A DNA stretch of 64,000 nucleotides from Allacma fusca. Taxonomy: Eukaryota > Arthropoda > Collembola > Symphypleona > Sminthuridae. The position numbers were made by a program, and so were the translations under genes. Under the pieces are notes generated by a model. The model searched no databases. It was not told the origin of the DNA and saw only the letters and a list, made by a program, of their open reading frames with translations. Each line of letters starts with the position of its first letter. Position 1 is the first letter of the stretch. This document shows, one piece after another, positions 27,786-38,639 of the stretch. The DNA lies in the NCBI GenBank assembly GCA_947179485.1, contig OX359250.1, positions 45,481,450-45,545,449 of the forward strand, in the 5' to 3' direction.

Positions 27786-30140
27786 GTCCGACGAACAAGA
27801 CCCGAATTGGACCAAATATTCGGACGCAGCACATTACCCACCTGCTCATTCACCATGACAGGAAGACTACAACAAGTACGACAGCAAAAACCAGCCACGA
27901 AGGACAAGGAGAGACCGGGACAGAAAATCAGGTCAAGAAGTGTCTCACCCGAAACACAAATACCATCCCGGCTGGACGAAGAGAACTCTCCGGAGGCGAA
28001 CGGACAGCCCCCCGCAGACACCAACAACCTTAATACCCAAGATAGGTTAACTCCACCAGGTGAAAACGCCAGGAAAAGGAGGAGAGGTCGCCAACGACGG
28101 CGAAGACAGGGAGATGACCATGAAAACCCGGAGGAACCGGAAGTAGATGAACTACGGGAACCGGATGGACCACCTGGATACCAGAATGATCCTCACGTGC
28201 GATTTATTGACTTGTCTAGCGCGCTTTTTCACATTGACGACCATGGTTGGATGGTCGGTACAGGATGGGAAAGAAGTCAACCTGAGACAGTCATCTTCAC
28301 ACACCCTGACCACGCACGAAGATTTCAAGACTTGGACGTGGTACAACGGTACATAAAGGACTTGAAAGAACGAATCCAAAACCCACTGGACCATACACCA
28401 GACAATTCACTGGACGACACATTAGATGACATCTCATTGGACGAGCGAAGGCAACGTCACCAACCACGTCAGGACCTTAACCAACTACAATGGAACATCC
28501 CGCTGACAGGAAGGAATCGAGACGTGTTCCGCAGGTGTGGAAAATGTCGGAGACAATTCCCCGAAGACCCGGAAAAATTTCCGGCATGTGACCGAGAAAG
28601 GAGATACGATCCGACCCCAGAACAACACTTAGTTAGTTGGGTCAATAGGATGTATCGGGAAACCTTCATCGGAAGACTGCATGCACACCCTTTAAACAGA
28701 CAACCCCCTCAAATTAACTTGGAACAACTCCAAAAGGCTTTGAACACAATTCAGAAGCCACCCGTCAACATCAGAGAGTCAAATCAAGAATACTACGAGC
28801 AACAGGAAGGTATTGACTTCAACGACAGACGGGAAGTCATTCGGGAACGACGAGCTCTGTTATATGAGGCAATGGACAGGCCAACGGACTTTCGCCGCCT
28901 AGACGCAAGGGAAAGGGACATCCTACTATTATACGGACAAACTCGGAGGAACATCCCAATGGAAAATACCCGCCTGGAGACGATGGCAGGGAATCTCAGC
29001 ATTTCCCCCGGGGCAATGATTCCTAGGCTTTGGACAATCCTGTTCAACGGCCAGCAAGGACGCCATAGAGGAGCTACCATCCCACCTAGATTGGAATGCA
29101 GAGAGCACCAAGGAACGCTCCACGGACTAACGGGAAATGAAATACGAAGTCTACTCACACGCATGTGGTACGACATAGGGTCACAACCAACATGGTTGGA
29201 GCAACAGACGTGGATGGAAAGCTTCCTGGTGAAAGGTGAAGCAATCGCCCCACGAGGAGAGAAAGCCTTGGAGATGTTGGCAGACATACCTCCGCACTTA
29301 CTCAGCTTCACGGAATTCGCAAGCATGGCAGAGAGGATGATAACCCTATACCAACAAGAGGCAGCGATAGAGGAATGGCAAGGCCTACAGTCATACAATC
29401 AGAGCACCGGGACCCGACCAAATCAAATTTCAGAAATATTACAGGAAATAGGGCAATGGGAGGATTGGATGTTCGCAATGACAAGCGCAGCTGAAGGAGA
29501 GAAACCAACAAAACTTCACGCACAAAGAAAGGCGGGAGGAGTCATCACAATACGACAACCCCGAGGAGCGGGAAGGTTTCTCTACCTAGACGAACTCGTG
29601 ACGGTCAGAATTTGGGAAAAAGAACAATTTCACCGGATACGGGAAAGAATTAGCGAACGACCAACAGGACCCCACTATCAACCCTACACCATGAGAGAAC
29701 AGGACGAACGAAGGCCTGGAGTGACTTCAATACATCTAGTAAATCAGGCCATGGAAAGATTTCAAACACCATTCTGGCAATCTATAGTTGTGGAGGCCAG
29801 GCTAGCAGAAAGAGAGTTAGAAAACCTAGTCCAGACGCTGGGGGAACGAACGGACGTCGAGATCATCTTCAGAGACCCCGGACAGGATGTCATAAACACG
29901 GCTCCTAGAGGAGACCCAGTTTACACGACAAGACAAATGCCGTACCTTTCCATCTCAATACCAACGGAAAGGGAACAACTCATACGAGAACTACGAAGGA
30001 CACGGTACAACGCGGAACGAGATCTACTTCTAACAAGGACTCATCCATTCGTAGTACTGTCCTTCCGGACGAGAATAGACGAAGAAGCAGAGTCGGACAC
30101 CCTGAAGGGACCGTCCAACCAGGAAGAAGAACGTCAATAA
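27786..30140 (+). CDS. ORF4c, large protein of unknown function
   Basis: Continues the frame after TAG 27783-27785; the first ATG is at 27855, so it could start independently. Residues about 80-110 hold a strongly basic run (ARKRRRGRQRRRRQG) resembling a nuclear or RNA-binding signal. A C-x2-C...C motif occurs near 28540-28590 (CGKCRRQF...ACDRE). The remaining 500 residues look globular, helical and Trp-containing (for example RSLLTRMWYDIGSQPTW), with no glycosylation or membrane features. No known domain is recognised. It ends in a charged tail at TAA 30138. Base usage is A-rich and T-poor like the other element ORFs. Confidence 0.78.
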   Translation, partial: VRRTRPELDQIFGRSTLPTCSFTMTGRLQQVRQQKPATKDKERPGQKIRSRSVSPETQIPSRLDEENSPEANGQPPADTNNLNTQDRLTPPGENARKRRRGRQRRRRQGDDHENPEEPEVDELREPDGPPGYQNDPHVRFIDLSSALFHIDDHGWMVGTGWERSQPETVIFTHPDHARRFQDLDVVQRYIKDLKERIQNPLDHTPDNSLDDTLDDISLDERRQRHQPRQDLNQLQWNIPLTGRNRDVFRRCGKCRRQFPEDPEKFPACDRERRYDPTPEQHLVSWVNRMYRETFIGRLHAHPLNRQPPQINLEQLQKALNTIQKPPVNIRESNQEYYEQQEGIDFNDRREVIRERRALLYEAMDRPTDFRRLDARERDILLLYGQTRRNIPMENTRLETMAGNLSISPGAMIPRLWTILFNGQQGRHRGATIPPRLECREHQGTLHGLTGNEIRSLLTRMWYDIGSQPTWLEQQTWMESFLVKGEAIAPRGEKALEMLADIPPHLLSFTEFASMAERMITLYQQEAAIEEWQGLQSYNQSTGTRPNQISEILQEIGQWEDWMFAMTSAAEGEKPTKLHAQRKAGGVITIRQPRGAGRFLYLDELVTVRIWEKEQFHRIRERISERPTGPHYQPYTMREQDERRPGVTSIHLVNQAMERFQTPFWQSIVVEARLAERELENLVQTLGERTDVEIIFRDPGQDVINTAPRGDPVYTTRQMPYLSISIPTEREQLIRELRRTRYNAERDLLLTRTHPFVVLSFRTRIDEEAESDTLKGPSNQEEERQ

Positions 30141-30306
30141 CCTAACCAGGAGGACGTTGGCCGACTACCAACAACTGAGTCACGGCCACAAAAAAGAACC
30201 AAGCGGGGAGCTAAATTACTCAATGACGGAAGAAATTCCTGAGGGGAATGTAGATTAGATCATTTCTGTAAAGGAATGACCTAGCGTAGTTACATTTAAC
30301 ATGACC

Positions 30307-30350
30307 TTATGTAATATCAACCATCGGGATTTACGGCGGATATTACATAA
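30307..30350. repeat. Perfect 12-bp inverted repeat
   Basis: TTATGTAATATC (30307-30318) and GATATTACATAA (30339-30350) are exact inverse complements around a 20-base loop. It lies between the ORF4c stop and the ORF5 promoter, so it could be a protein-binding site or an RNA hairpin at the 3' end of the ORF4 region. Confidence 0.6.
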
Positions 30351-30583
30351 TCAGTCAACAAAACAGTATAACAATAAGAGAAAATTAAAGAAACATAATA
30401 ACAAAATGTATCGAAAACCAAAACAAAAAGATGAGGAAAGTATTAACTATTTAATGATCTCAGATCCCTAGGATGTAATAAGTTACGCCACAGGAAGTTA
30501 CAGGTCAGATCTCAACCTAGATCTCGACCGCAAAAGAATTTTTCCGCATTCGGGAAATTTATAAACACTAAACAAAAGGAGGG

Positions 30584-30616
30584 TATAAAATCGAGACTCT
30601 CAGCCGAGAGTTCTCA
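30584..30616 (+). promoter_or_regulatory. Internal TATA/initiator promoter for ORF5
   Basis: GGGTATAAAATCG has TATAAAA at 30584-30590. About 32 bases downstream is TCTCATAATC, with a TCA-type initiator (A at 30616). ORF5's ATG follows 94 bases later at 30710. TATA-to-initiator spacing of about 30 is standard for RNA polymerase II. The promoter is inferred from sequence only. Confidence 0.6.
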
Positions 30617-30709
30617 TAATCACTCCAAACACTCTAGAGAGCTCAAAACCTGAGGCTACTCAGTGGAAACTCAAGATTTACCAGAAAAATTTTCTCGGAA
30701 CTACCCGAC

Positions 30710-31417
30710 ATGAAGTATCAACTACTTTTGTGCCTCACAATGGTGCTTATTGTGACGGACGTAATAGTGGACAGCAAGCCTTTACCAAGGCCCAACCCGG
30801 AGCCTGTACCACCATTGATCGCAGCGATACTTGCAGCAGGAGGATCATGGTTGGCAAAATCCATGATACCAGCAATGGCAGTAGGAGTAACAGCCATTAC
30901 GGCCTCAGTCATGATGCATAAGGATCCGGAAGTGCATATACTTCACCATAACGAGGAAGGAGATCTTCAAATAGTTCCATACGACCCGGAGGCACCAAGT
31001 GACAGGGCCCAGGAGATGATGGCACTGAACCAGCAACAAGCCATAAGGCAAGCTCAGCAACCGCTGATGCAGCCACGGTTTCAGGATGAACGTCCACCAT
31101 GGGTACAGGAATTTATGGAGGCGAAATGGAAGCCCAATGAGGTTCCATCACCCGAGGCGGACTACACTGTGCTCATCATTGGATCCATAGGAGGAGTTTC
31201 AACAATCATTATCACGATTGTAACCATCATCCTTTATCGGATCAGGAGTATGCGGAAGAGAGGCAGCCATCAGCTAGTACGGGACCAGGAGATGGATAAC
31301 GTCGCAACCGCGGCTTTAGTTCAGGATTCCGTAGAACAATTGATGGGCTGTAAGCTAGTGAGACCCACTACGACCAATGCCAACCGGCAGACCAGCAGAG
31401 CCACGTTGCAGATCTGA
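30710..31417 (+). CDS. ORF5, small secreted or membrane protein, two hydrophobic segments
   Basis: 235 codons from ATG 30710. The N-terminus is a clear signal peptide (MKYQLLLCLTMVLIVTDVIV then DSKP). Residues about 34-67 are a long Ala/Met/Ile-rich hydrophobic stretch, residues 75-150 a charged Pro/Gln-rich linker, and residues about 154-176 a strong transmembrane helix (VLIIGSIGGVSTIIITIVTI) followed by a basic RSMRKR stop-transfer and a roughly 55-residue tail. It probably spans the membrane with a cytosolic C-terminus. It lacks the size, cysteines and cleavage site of known env proteins. It has its own upstream TATA promoter, unlike the other ORFs. The function is unknown; an accessory or envelope-associated role is a guess. 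Confidence 0.8.
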   Translation: MKYQLLLCLTMVLIVTDVIVDSKPLPRPNPEPVPPLIAAILAAGGSWLAKSMIPAMAVGVTAITASVMMHKDPEVHILHHNEEGDLQIVPYDPEAPSDRAQEMMALNQQQAIRQAQQPLMQPRFQDERPPWVQEFMEAKWKPNEVPSPEADYTVLIIGSIGGVSTIIITIVTIILYRIRSMRKRGSHQLVRDQEMDNVATAALVQDSVEQLMGCKLVRPTTTNANRQTSRATLQI

Positions 31418-34400
31418 GAATACAAGCAGCAGGGGCAACGCAAGAAAGAAGAAAGAAGACAACAAAGCAAAACAACAATATTCATCAAACTGTATGGATA
31501 AAAACTGTTCAATTATGTATTCATTTATACATGACATAATAGGTAATTTTAAGATAGGATAATTAGATGTAACCTAGAATAATGATTTAATTTCCGTTGT
31601 AATAACATCATGCGAACCAACTATATAAACAGTCAATCAACTTTTCGCAAACACCTACAAGTATCAAGGTTAAAGAACCAAGTTTTAGACACATCGCATT
31701 CATACACGAGAATTTATAGTTTACACGTATATCATCATGAGTATAACATTCATACAATCACACGGTAACATTTGACAAGAAACCATCTTGAAAGGTTAGG
31801 ACTAGTAAACTTTGTAGCAGTCCGCATCGACATGAAGTCATTCATCAGTTTCACCTTTTTCACACGCATTCAATTGTACAATTTGGATAAAATGTTTATT
31901 GTCCAACAACTACGAGTAACAAGTTTTATTTTTGAATTCTATCCCCCCGACATATTTTTAAGTACGCTTCAATAACTTTTGCCAGCAAAAGCACAACAAT
32001 TGCTAACTCATTGTAGAGATTACTGGAGTATAAAGACAGTAAGTTGCTGCTCCAGGAATGTATGGAACAGAGTTTACTAATTATGAGTCATGAGACAAAT
32101 TAGAACTGAGGAAGGAACTGAGGTTCAATCCTATCTCCAGACACAATTTTGTCGTAACAATTGAGAAGGAAAAATGCTTTCTGTAAACACACGGATACGG
32201 CAGGTTCAGTCTATTGCCGTTATTTCCATCGTAATTATTCACCACAGGAATCAAGCAGACGATTTTGATAAGATTCACTTTTTGCAATAGTAAGTGAGTA
32301 GGTAGTAGAGTGAAATTACAGCTCATTAATTTTCTCTCCCCACTTCCCACGCTAGCAAAAGTGAAAATAATTGGGAAATCAGAGTCTGAGCAAGTCAAAA
32401 AATTATTAACGGTGTCCCAGATTTTGCATTTTTGTATTTTGCAGATCCAGTTACCCCCAATCCCGTAAGTTCTTGAGACTTTTCTTGCACATTAAACTTA
32501 GAATCACGAGAGTGCACATATACTCACAAGTTCCTTTGAGATTTTTCGGACAGTGTTCTCGAGCGATTAGACTAGGCCACCCCAAACTAGGTGTAGACGG
32601 TCAACAAAAAGCCGATAGAGCAAGTTCGGGAGAATTCAGGAAACACTGTGAGTAGGATACATATAACTATGAGTTTGAGCATACACAATCACAGGTTACA
32701 ATACGGAATAGTCACAGCATGAAGGCATGTCAGGCAGGTACCTTAGGTCAAGAAAGTAAATCCTAAGGGTAGCACAGGCAGAATAATCTTCGGAAAGATT
32801 CCTTATTTCTAGGAGGAGTATTATATTTTCATTAACTAACCGTATCAATATATTATGAAGATATAAGAAACCATAGAAACGGTAGGAACATTCATTTTAG
32901 TTTGTTCCCTTCAACGCCGAAAGACATTTAGTATTGCAGACAGGTGACAAAGGATGTTTTGTTCACTCAGAATTTAAGTTTCCGTATACAAACACGTTTA
33001 TGAGAATCTGGTATATAAGGAAGTCTACCTTAAATGATGTACCAATAATTTTAACATCCTCTTTAATTTTTAGCAAAACAATACCCATTTTTACTGATCG
33101 GTTAATGCTCCCCAAAAGGAGTTTTCGTATCCGGTTACCTGCAGAATAATTTCTATTGGCCCTAGGTCATTTTGATGAATCCAAACAGTCATACCCTTGA
33201 CCAGAAAGTCAGATATACTAACAATAAGTTTGTATTTACGAAATGCGACATGTCATACACAATTTTTGGAAAAGGTAAATTTTGTTCCGTCTTTGGCAAT
33301 GGACGTTAAAAGTACAACATAGGGTTTAGTCTATTACGCGGGTAAGAAATTTGGTGATAGGTACTACCGTTTAAAAGAAATACGAACCCCAGCCCAATAT
33401 AACCACATGATCTAAATCAGGAATGCGAACATTTTCGCTAGCTGAATTAGTACATTCAACACCAGATACAGTATCCAAAACTTTCATTCATTTATTATTT
33501 ATTTTTCCAACACGAAAACCCAGTAAGGACAACAAATTGTTTTCAGGCACAGCGTACACAGTTACAGCTTGCCACATAAATTCCAACCCTATAGTAAACA
33601 CTGCCAGTCTCAAGTTACGGTGATGCAGGATATTCATCTGGACACAATTTTTCCACAGAGGCGAGGACGATTGTCAAAGCTTCGTTATTTTCGATTTCTA
33701 GAACAAAGTTTTTCAACAACTTCTAAACACATTTGGTCGTCTAATGTAAACTCTACTCTCCGACTTCAGAGTCCAATTTTTTTCTGACAATTTTGACACA
33801 TGGTAGACTTCTTAAGCTGTGCAGCATCCATAGAGCCGATCTTGTAATAAAACCCAGAAATTCCCCAATAACATATCCCAAAAACAAATTTCAAACCCTG
33901 ATGCGTTTACAAGATTACCTTTCATCAACATGTGGAACTTGAGTATATCCACTCGTTCATTCCCTTGACCAAGAAAATCGAATTTCAGTTTAAACCATCA
34001 TTTCAAGTCACTCTGAACACAGTAAATGCATTCAGAAGCGTCACCGTTCGAAAGGTATGTTAGAACTTGGTATTGGTAGGTAAGAAGTTATAAAACCCGG
34101 TACAATTCCGAGATTGACAGTATCGAACGGGAAACCGCCGGAGAAAGTTCACAGGTGAAAGCCATTCGCAGGTAGAGACAGATAATTACACACTCTGTCT
34201 CCCAGCGGCCTATAGTCATCATCTGTGCGCTATGTTTCCGTTCCAGTTCAAAAGCTAAGCAAGTATAAGATACAAGGTATAACATTTACAACAAAAACAT
34301 TGAAGGTTTAGAACTCTGAGGTAAAGATCGGTAGGATCATCTTAAATTCTTAAACATCAGTTTCTTCGGGATAGAATAAACATACATGGTTACACATACC

Positions 34401-36037
34401 GGATTGATGTCTATGGATGGTGCGTCAGAAATCCCGTAGACACCAACGCATTTCGTTTCTAAAGATTGGTCATATGTATTATTTCATGAGCGACAATACA
34501 ACTCCGTTGTGATTTAGCCCATATCCTAACTCAAAAAGCTTGACTAAACGAACCACGTATAACGTTCTGTAATTAGCTAACATTTGTTTCACTTCATTGT
34601 TAATGAGTTTATCATGTGTAACGAGGGAATAGTAATGATCTTCCATCACTCACGTTTAATTGTAATAACCAGAATGAATTCCAGTAATAAGTTTTGACAA
34701 ACCCCGACATGAAATTACTCACAGTCGCCAATGTCACGTAATCGTTTCGATTAATTGTCCTTTAGGAGTCATCCATCCGTTCGCAGATCGTTCGGTACGG
34801 TCCCTGACTCACGATAGAGATCGAAACTCAGGGAAAGCGAAGCACGCCAAAAAACCATATATAAAACGACAAGTATAAGACAGGTAGTAACAAGTTACAG
34901 CGGCATGGTTTCATAGCACTGTACAATCTATTTTTAAGATCGATTACAAGTTACAGTTTGCTTTTGACCCGCAGGTTAACAAGATCCAACAGATACTAGT
35001 CGACTTTCAGTTTCAGCTCACAATCCTCTCGTTATACAGCCAAAGCACGGAATGCAACAATTCCAGTAACCAATGCTTTTCATCCCTATCCCAAATATAG
35101 AATCTCCCTACGTTAGAGTTCACACACTTTAGTAAATAACAAGGGAAAACATATTTACAATTTTCATCTCACACGTTCACAACCCAACTGGATTAACTCA
35201 GAAATTTTAACAGAGAAATTTTATAACTTTAATGGCAACAGTTTCTTTCGCACTAGTGCCAAATTCAACTCCACTAGACATTTCAATGTGCAATACCTTG
35301 CACAAGGTTACTCACCATCTTTTTCATCGACAATGCAAGCAGAATAGGAATTGATCCAACTGAGCTTCACGAATGTTACAAAATATGCTTCCGCCATATT
35401 TGCGGGCGTACCGACATTGAATTCTACAAATCTATCATCTTAACTTGAACAAAAATAAGAAACACAATAAAGAAAACACGGTAAACACAGTCACACTTCA
35501 GCATGTGAACCGGTAGGATAGGGTGTACAGGTATGGAATGGACGTTTAACCATCTTCAAAACCTATCCTAAGCAACAAATACAAATGTCATTGCACCCAG
35601 AATAACCTAACAACGGTCAAAACCACACACACGTTTTAAATTGAATAAATGTTAAACTAAAATTAGCCATAATTTTCAAAAATTGCTTGAACACCTTGTT
35701 TGTATACAACTTTTCCGAGTAAAAATATTTGTGTCTAAATAGCAACAAGTGTAACATGATAATGATGTGCGAAAACCCCATAATCAATATAGTGGAGTAC
35801 AAATGAACATATTTTATACAAATTGTCCGATAATAAATACCAAGAATTGAGAAATGACATGTAAAGAACAGAGAGATGAACACATATGTAAAACCCAGTG
35901 ATACATTCATGTATGTAATACCCCGTAATTCAGTGATGTAAACAAATATGAACAAATGTATGAAACGTCAGATGCATGAAATATTGTGAAATTAACATTG
36001 AACTTGAATTTAGCATTGCCGAGGTCGACAATGACCC
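31418..36037 (+). other. 4.6-kb non-coding 3' region of the element
   Basis: No ORF above 112 codons and none with recognisable features. Base composition is balanced AT-rich, unlike the A-skewed coding part. Good TATA-like boxes occur at 31623-31630 (CTATATAAACAGTC), near 33012 (TATATAAGG) and near 34856 (ATATATAAAACG). These could drive non-coding RNAs, or be chance matches in AT-rich DNA. AATAAA hexamers are scattered (for example near 33844 and 34376). The region may be a long 3' UTR or captured host DNA. Confidence 0.6.
31623..31630 (+). promoter_or_regulatory. Candidate TATA box in non-coding tail
   Basis: TATATAAA within CTATATAAACAGTCAATC, in a local context similar to that of the ORF5 promoter. 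No ORF follows within 200 bases beyond a 67-codon one at 31772. Low weight. Confidence 0.25.
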
Positions 36038-36047
36038 AGAAGAGGAA
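36038..36047 (+). promoter_or_regulatory. Polypurine tract
   Basis: AGAAGAGGAA, ten purines ending exactly at the first base of the 3' LTR (TGTTAC at 36048). The position and composition are those of the plus-strand primer of LTR retroelements. Confidence 0.9.
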
Positions 36048-36649
36048 TGTTACGTATTAATAATAGGAAAGGAATTACCTGAGTCAGAAATGCACGTAGG
36101 CAGTTAAACCTGACTCAGGACAAATCAACGGAAATGGAGCAAGAAGTAAACAATAAAGAGTTAGATTTAAGTAGGTTAAGTAGCGTAAGCATAATTAGGT
36201 ATAAACAATAAATGTTAGCTGTAAGTTAGAGTTAGAAAAAGACAAGGCGTTCTAATTTAGTCTTCAAAGGAACAACATCTCCAGGATTGGAACCCAGGGA
36301 TTGGCAATGGGTCCATTCCGACCGGAATGGAACCCGCCACGGACATCAGAAATCCCACGTAGTGGATTCTCAAGAGAAGACAGTTTCCAGAAATGGAAAG
36401 GGTCCATTACCAAAATTAGTGTTAAATGTTAAGCGTTATAATTATAAGTTTATGTCAGTTAAGGAACATTATTATTGGCCGAATAAAAGTGAACTACACA
36501 CAGAAATAAAAGCAAAGCAAACCAAGCCTCATTAGTGATTAGCGCCATACCAACATCATGGACATTACGAGCAGGGAATGAGGCGCCCGAACCCGGGATA
36601 CATCAAGTCCCTCTCTTTCTCAGCCGGGGAAGGGAGGGCAGATGTAACA
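36048..36649 (+). repeat. 3' LTR of giant element
   Basis: 602 bp, same ends and length as the 5' LTR, offset 31,574. The only difference seen is G36575 against C5001. AATAAA at 36482-36487 is the likely poly(A) signal for the genomic transcript. The right flank starts directly with the second copy of the 1709-bp repeat. Confidence 0.97.
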
Positions 36650-38358
36650 ATACATATTTTTTAAAATATTGCTTACAAGCAATGTTTCACAACTGTTCTA
36701 GATATTTTTCTCCTGCTTCCCCCAATTCAGTGGTACATTCCGTTCCTCCACATTTTTTCTAAGAGCTTAATTTTCATACTGTCTCCGTACAACGAACAAA
36801 TTTTGGCCCACTGCTAAGGAATAGACAAAAATGGTTACAACAAAAGTGCGTATTCAGGACTTGAAATGGTGTTTTGACCAAATTCCTAAAAAAATTCTGA
36901 ATTATTGTTTAAATATGGAAAAAAGGAAAACCAAAAATGAAACCGGATTTTAAAAAACCCTGGGTTGCTTTCTACAAAAGAGCCGATCACCAGACTTCAG
37001 ATTGTGGGAATAATTGTCGAGACTCCAATGTTCGTGAATATTCGGCCAAAATTTAACGACATAAATTTCCCAAAATTTGTTGTTTTGCAATTTTTTTCAA
37101 AGGAGCTCTTAACTTTTCACACGTAGCATGAGGGTGAGGGAAATACAAGTTTCCACTTGTATTTCGAAATTTCGTTGGCACTTTTTAACATTTAGAGCAT
37201 ATAAGTAGCTTTTAAATTAGGTATCTGTGGTCGAAGTACAGCACCTCATTCAAATGCTATTTGGATTTTTCGATAGTATCAACATCAAGGCGTCCCAGGC
37301 GAACAAAAAGAAAAAATAATTAGAATATGACCTGCCCCCAAAACAAAAAGTCTTGTAGTTGTAGCAAATATGCAGAGGGAGCATCAGGTGAGGATACTTA
37401 AAGTGTCTGGTAAAAAACCCGTGAATTTGAATGCACCGATCAAATTTTGACCCGGATTTTAAAATCGTTTTAATTATATTGTTTATTGTAATCATATTTT
37501 AATCCAATTTTACACACCTTTTTAACCAGATATTATTGACCCAGAAGCGATATTTAATTTAAAATGCATTATAATTTTCCGGACTTCAAAATCGCTCTGA
37601 AAATGTGCTTTTTGAAATTTTGAAGAGGATTAAACATAAATATAATTTTTAAACATTTATTCAAACATTGATTGAAAGACAATTTGTTCTGAAGGGTAAG
37701 GGCTAATTATAAAACGATAATTTCTTAACAAAATAAATGGCGAGAATTCGGTTTAATTTATGAATTTGAATATGCCTCCAAAATCTCGACTAGGAAATTC
37801 AGATTTTTCTAAAGAAAAGGAAAATTGTCTTTTCCCTAAATCTTTGAATAAATATACAAATTAAAAATCCGTGTCCACTGGTGGTCATAATTACTTTCAA
37901 AAAAGGAGGTGTTGGGGGAAAACTCGAAATATCCCAGCAAGTTTGCTGTATCTCGTTCACTGATACCTCATTTAAAAGCAGCTTATATTTGAGGGAGAAG
38001 GAGAACCCTTGAACTCGGACAATTCCTATTTAAACTTTTAGTGGTTTCGTAGCTTAATGAAACTACCACAGCATTTTAAGCAACTAACTTAAACTGTCAA
38101 ATATGAATTGGGAAAAATGTGCTCCATTATTTTAATGACTGAGGATTTATTAACTTCATCCACAGAATGATGGGGCGTAGTAAATCTCGTAGTCACACTT
38201 GCAGTTTTATCTGGACATACTTTATAAATTGTAATTTCATTCTTCCGAATTAACTTAAGATCAAGAGATTTAATCTGCAACAAACGATCAGAGTATTTCG
38301 TTAATCACAAAATTGTAACATTTACTACAAAACCATCACCCACAATACTCACAGTAAA
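36650..38358. repeat. 1709-bp flanking direct repeat, right copy
   Basis: Same length as 2759-4467 with no mismatch noticed, beginning immediately after the 3' LTR. After it, sequence diverges: GTTAATC follows here, while CGTACG and the 5' LTR follow the left copy. The arrangement repeat-LTR-internal-LTR-repeat is what a 1.7-kb target duplication would give. Confidence 0.95.
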
Positions 38359-38639
38359 GTTAATCATTGCGTAGATTTTAATAATACTCTTGTAATTTAT
38401 TCCTGATTCAAAGGGGCTAGATAAAGTGTACAGTTGATTATGCAAACGCAGATAGTAATTGTTAGAAAACTAACACTGAGAAATAGGAAGTTTTGCAAAA
38501 AATAACATTGAGTGACATCTGATGTAGACTAAAAAACTTGCGTGAAAGAAGATGTCTCCGCTGGCCTGGTTCAGTTATATTCATTTATTATGTACTTTCA
38601 AGTTTGCCATTAGGTTCCCCCACTTTGACCCATCTTTAC
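38359..38639. other. Short AT-rich spacer
   Basis: Single-copy-looking AT-rich DNA between the flanking repeat and the minisatellite. The ORF beginning at 38538 runs into the minisatellite and is a by-product of it. Confidence 0.5.

Larger units (their letters stand above)
30141..30709 (+). other. Intergenic region with promoter for ORF5
   Basis: Non-coding; composition shifts here from A-rich coding to AT-rich. It holds a perfect 12-bp inverted repeat (listed separately), paired AGATCT-like palindromes near 30510-30528 and a good TATA box at 30584. Confidence 0.6.
4474..36649 (+). mobile_element. Giant Ty3/Gypsy-class LTR retroelement, 32.2 kb
   Basis: The element is bounded by two 602-bp LTRs, with a PBS directly after the 5' LTR and a polypurine tract directly before the 3' LTR. 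The order of pol domains (protease, reverse transcriptase, RNase H, integrase) places it in Ty3/Gypsy rather than Copia. Typical Ty3/Gypsy elements are 5-7 kb; known giants include Ogre of plants and Burro of planarians, and I infer only resemblance in size. From about 8.4 to 30.2 kb the plus strand is strongly A-rich and T-poor, unlike both flanks. The near-identical LTRs imply a recent insertion. The usual 4-6 bp target duplication is missing: left flank GTACG, right flank ATACA. Confidence 0.97.

Noticed and set aside
27422..28027. 201-codon minus-strand ORF across ORF4b/4c, and a similar one at 28793-29398
   Set aside because: Antisense shadows of A-rich, T-poor coding DNA, in which the reverse strand has few stops.
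30710..31417. ORF5 as a classical retroviral envelope
   Set aside because: Too short, no basic cleavage site, no cysteine-rich ectodomain. It is described only as a membrane protein.
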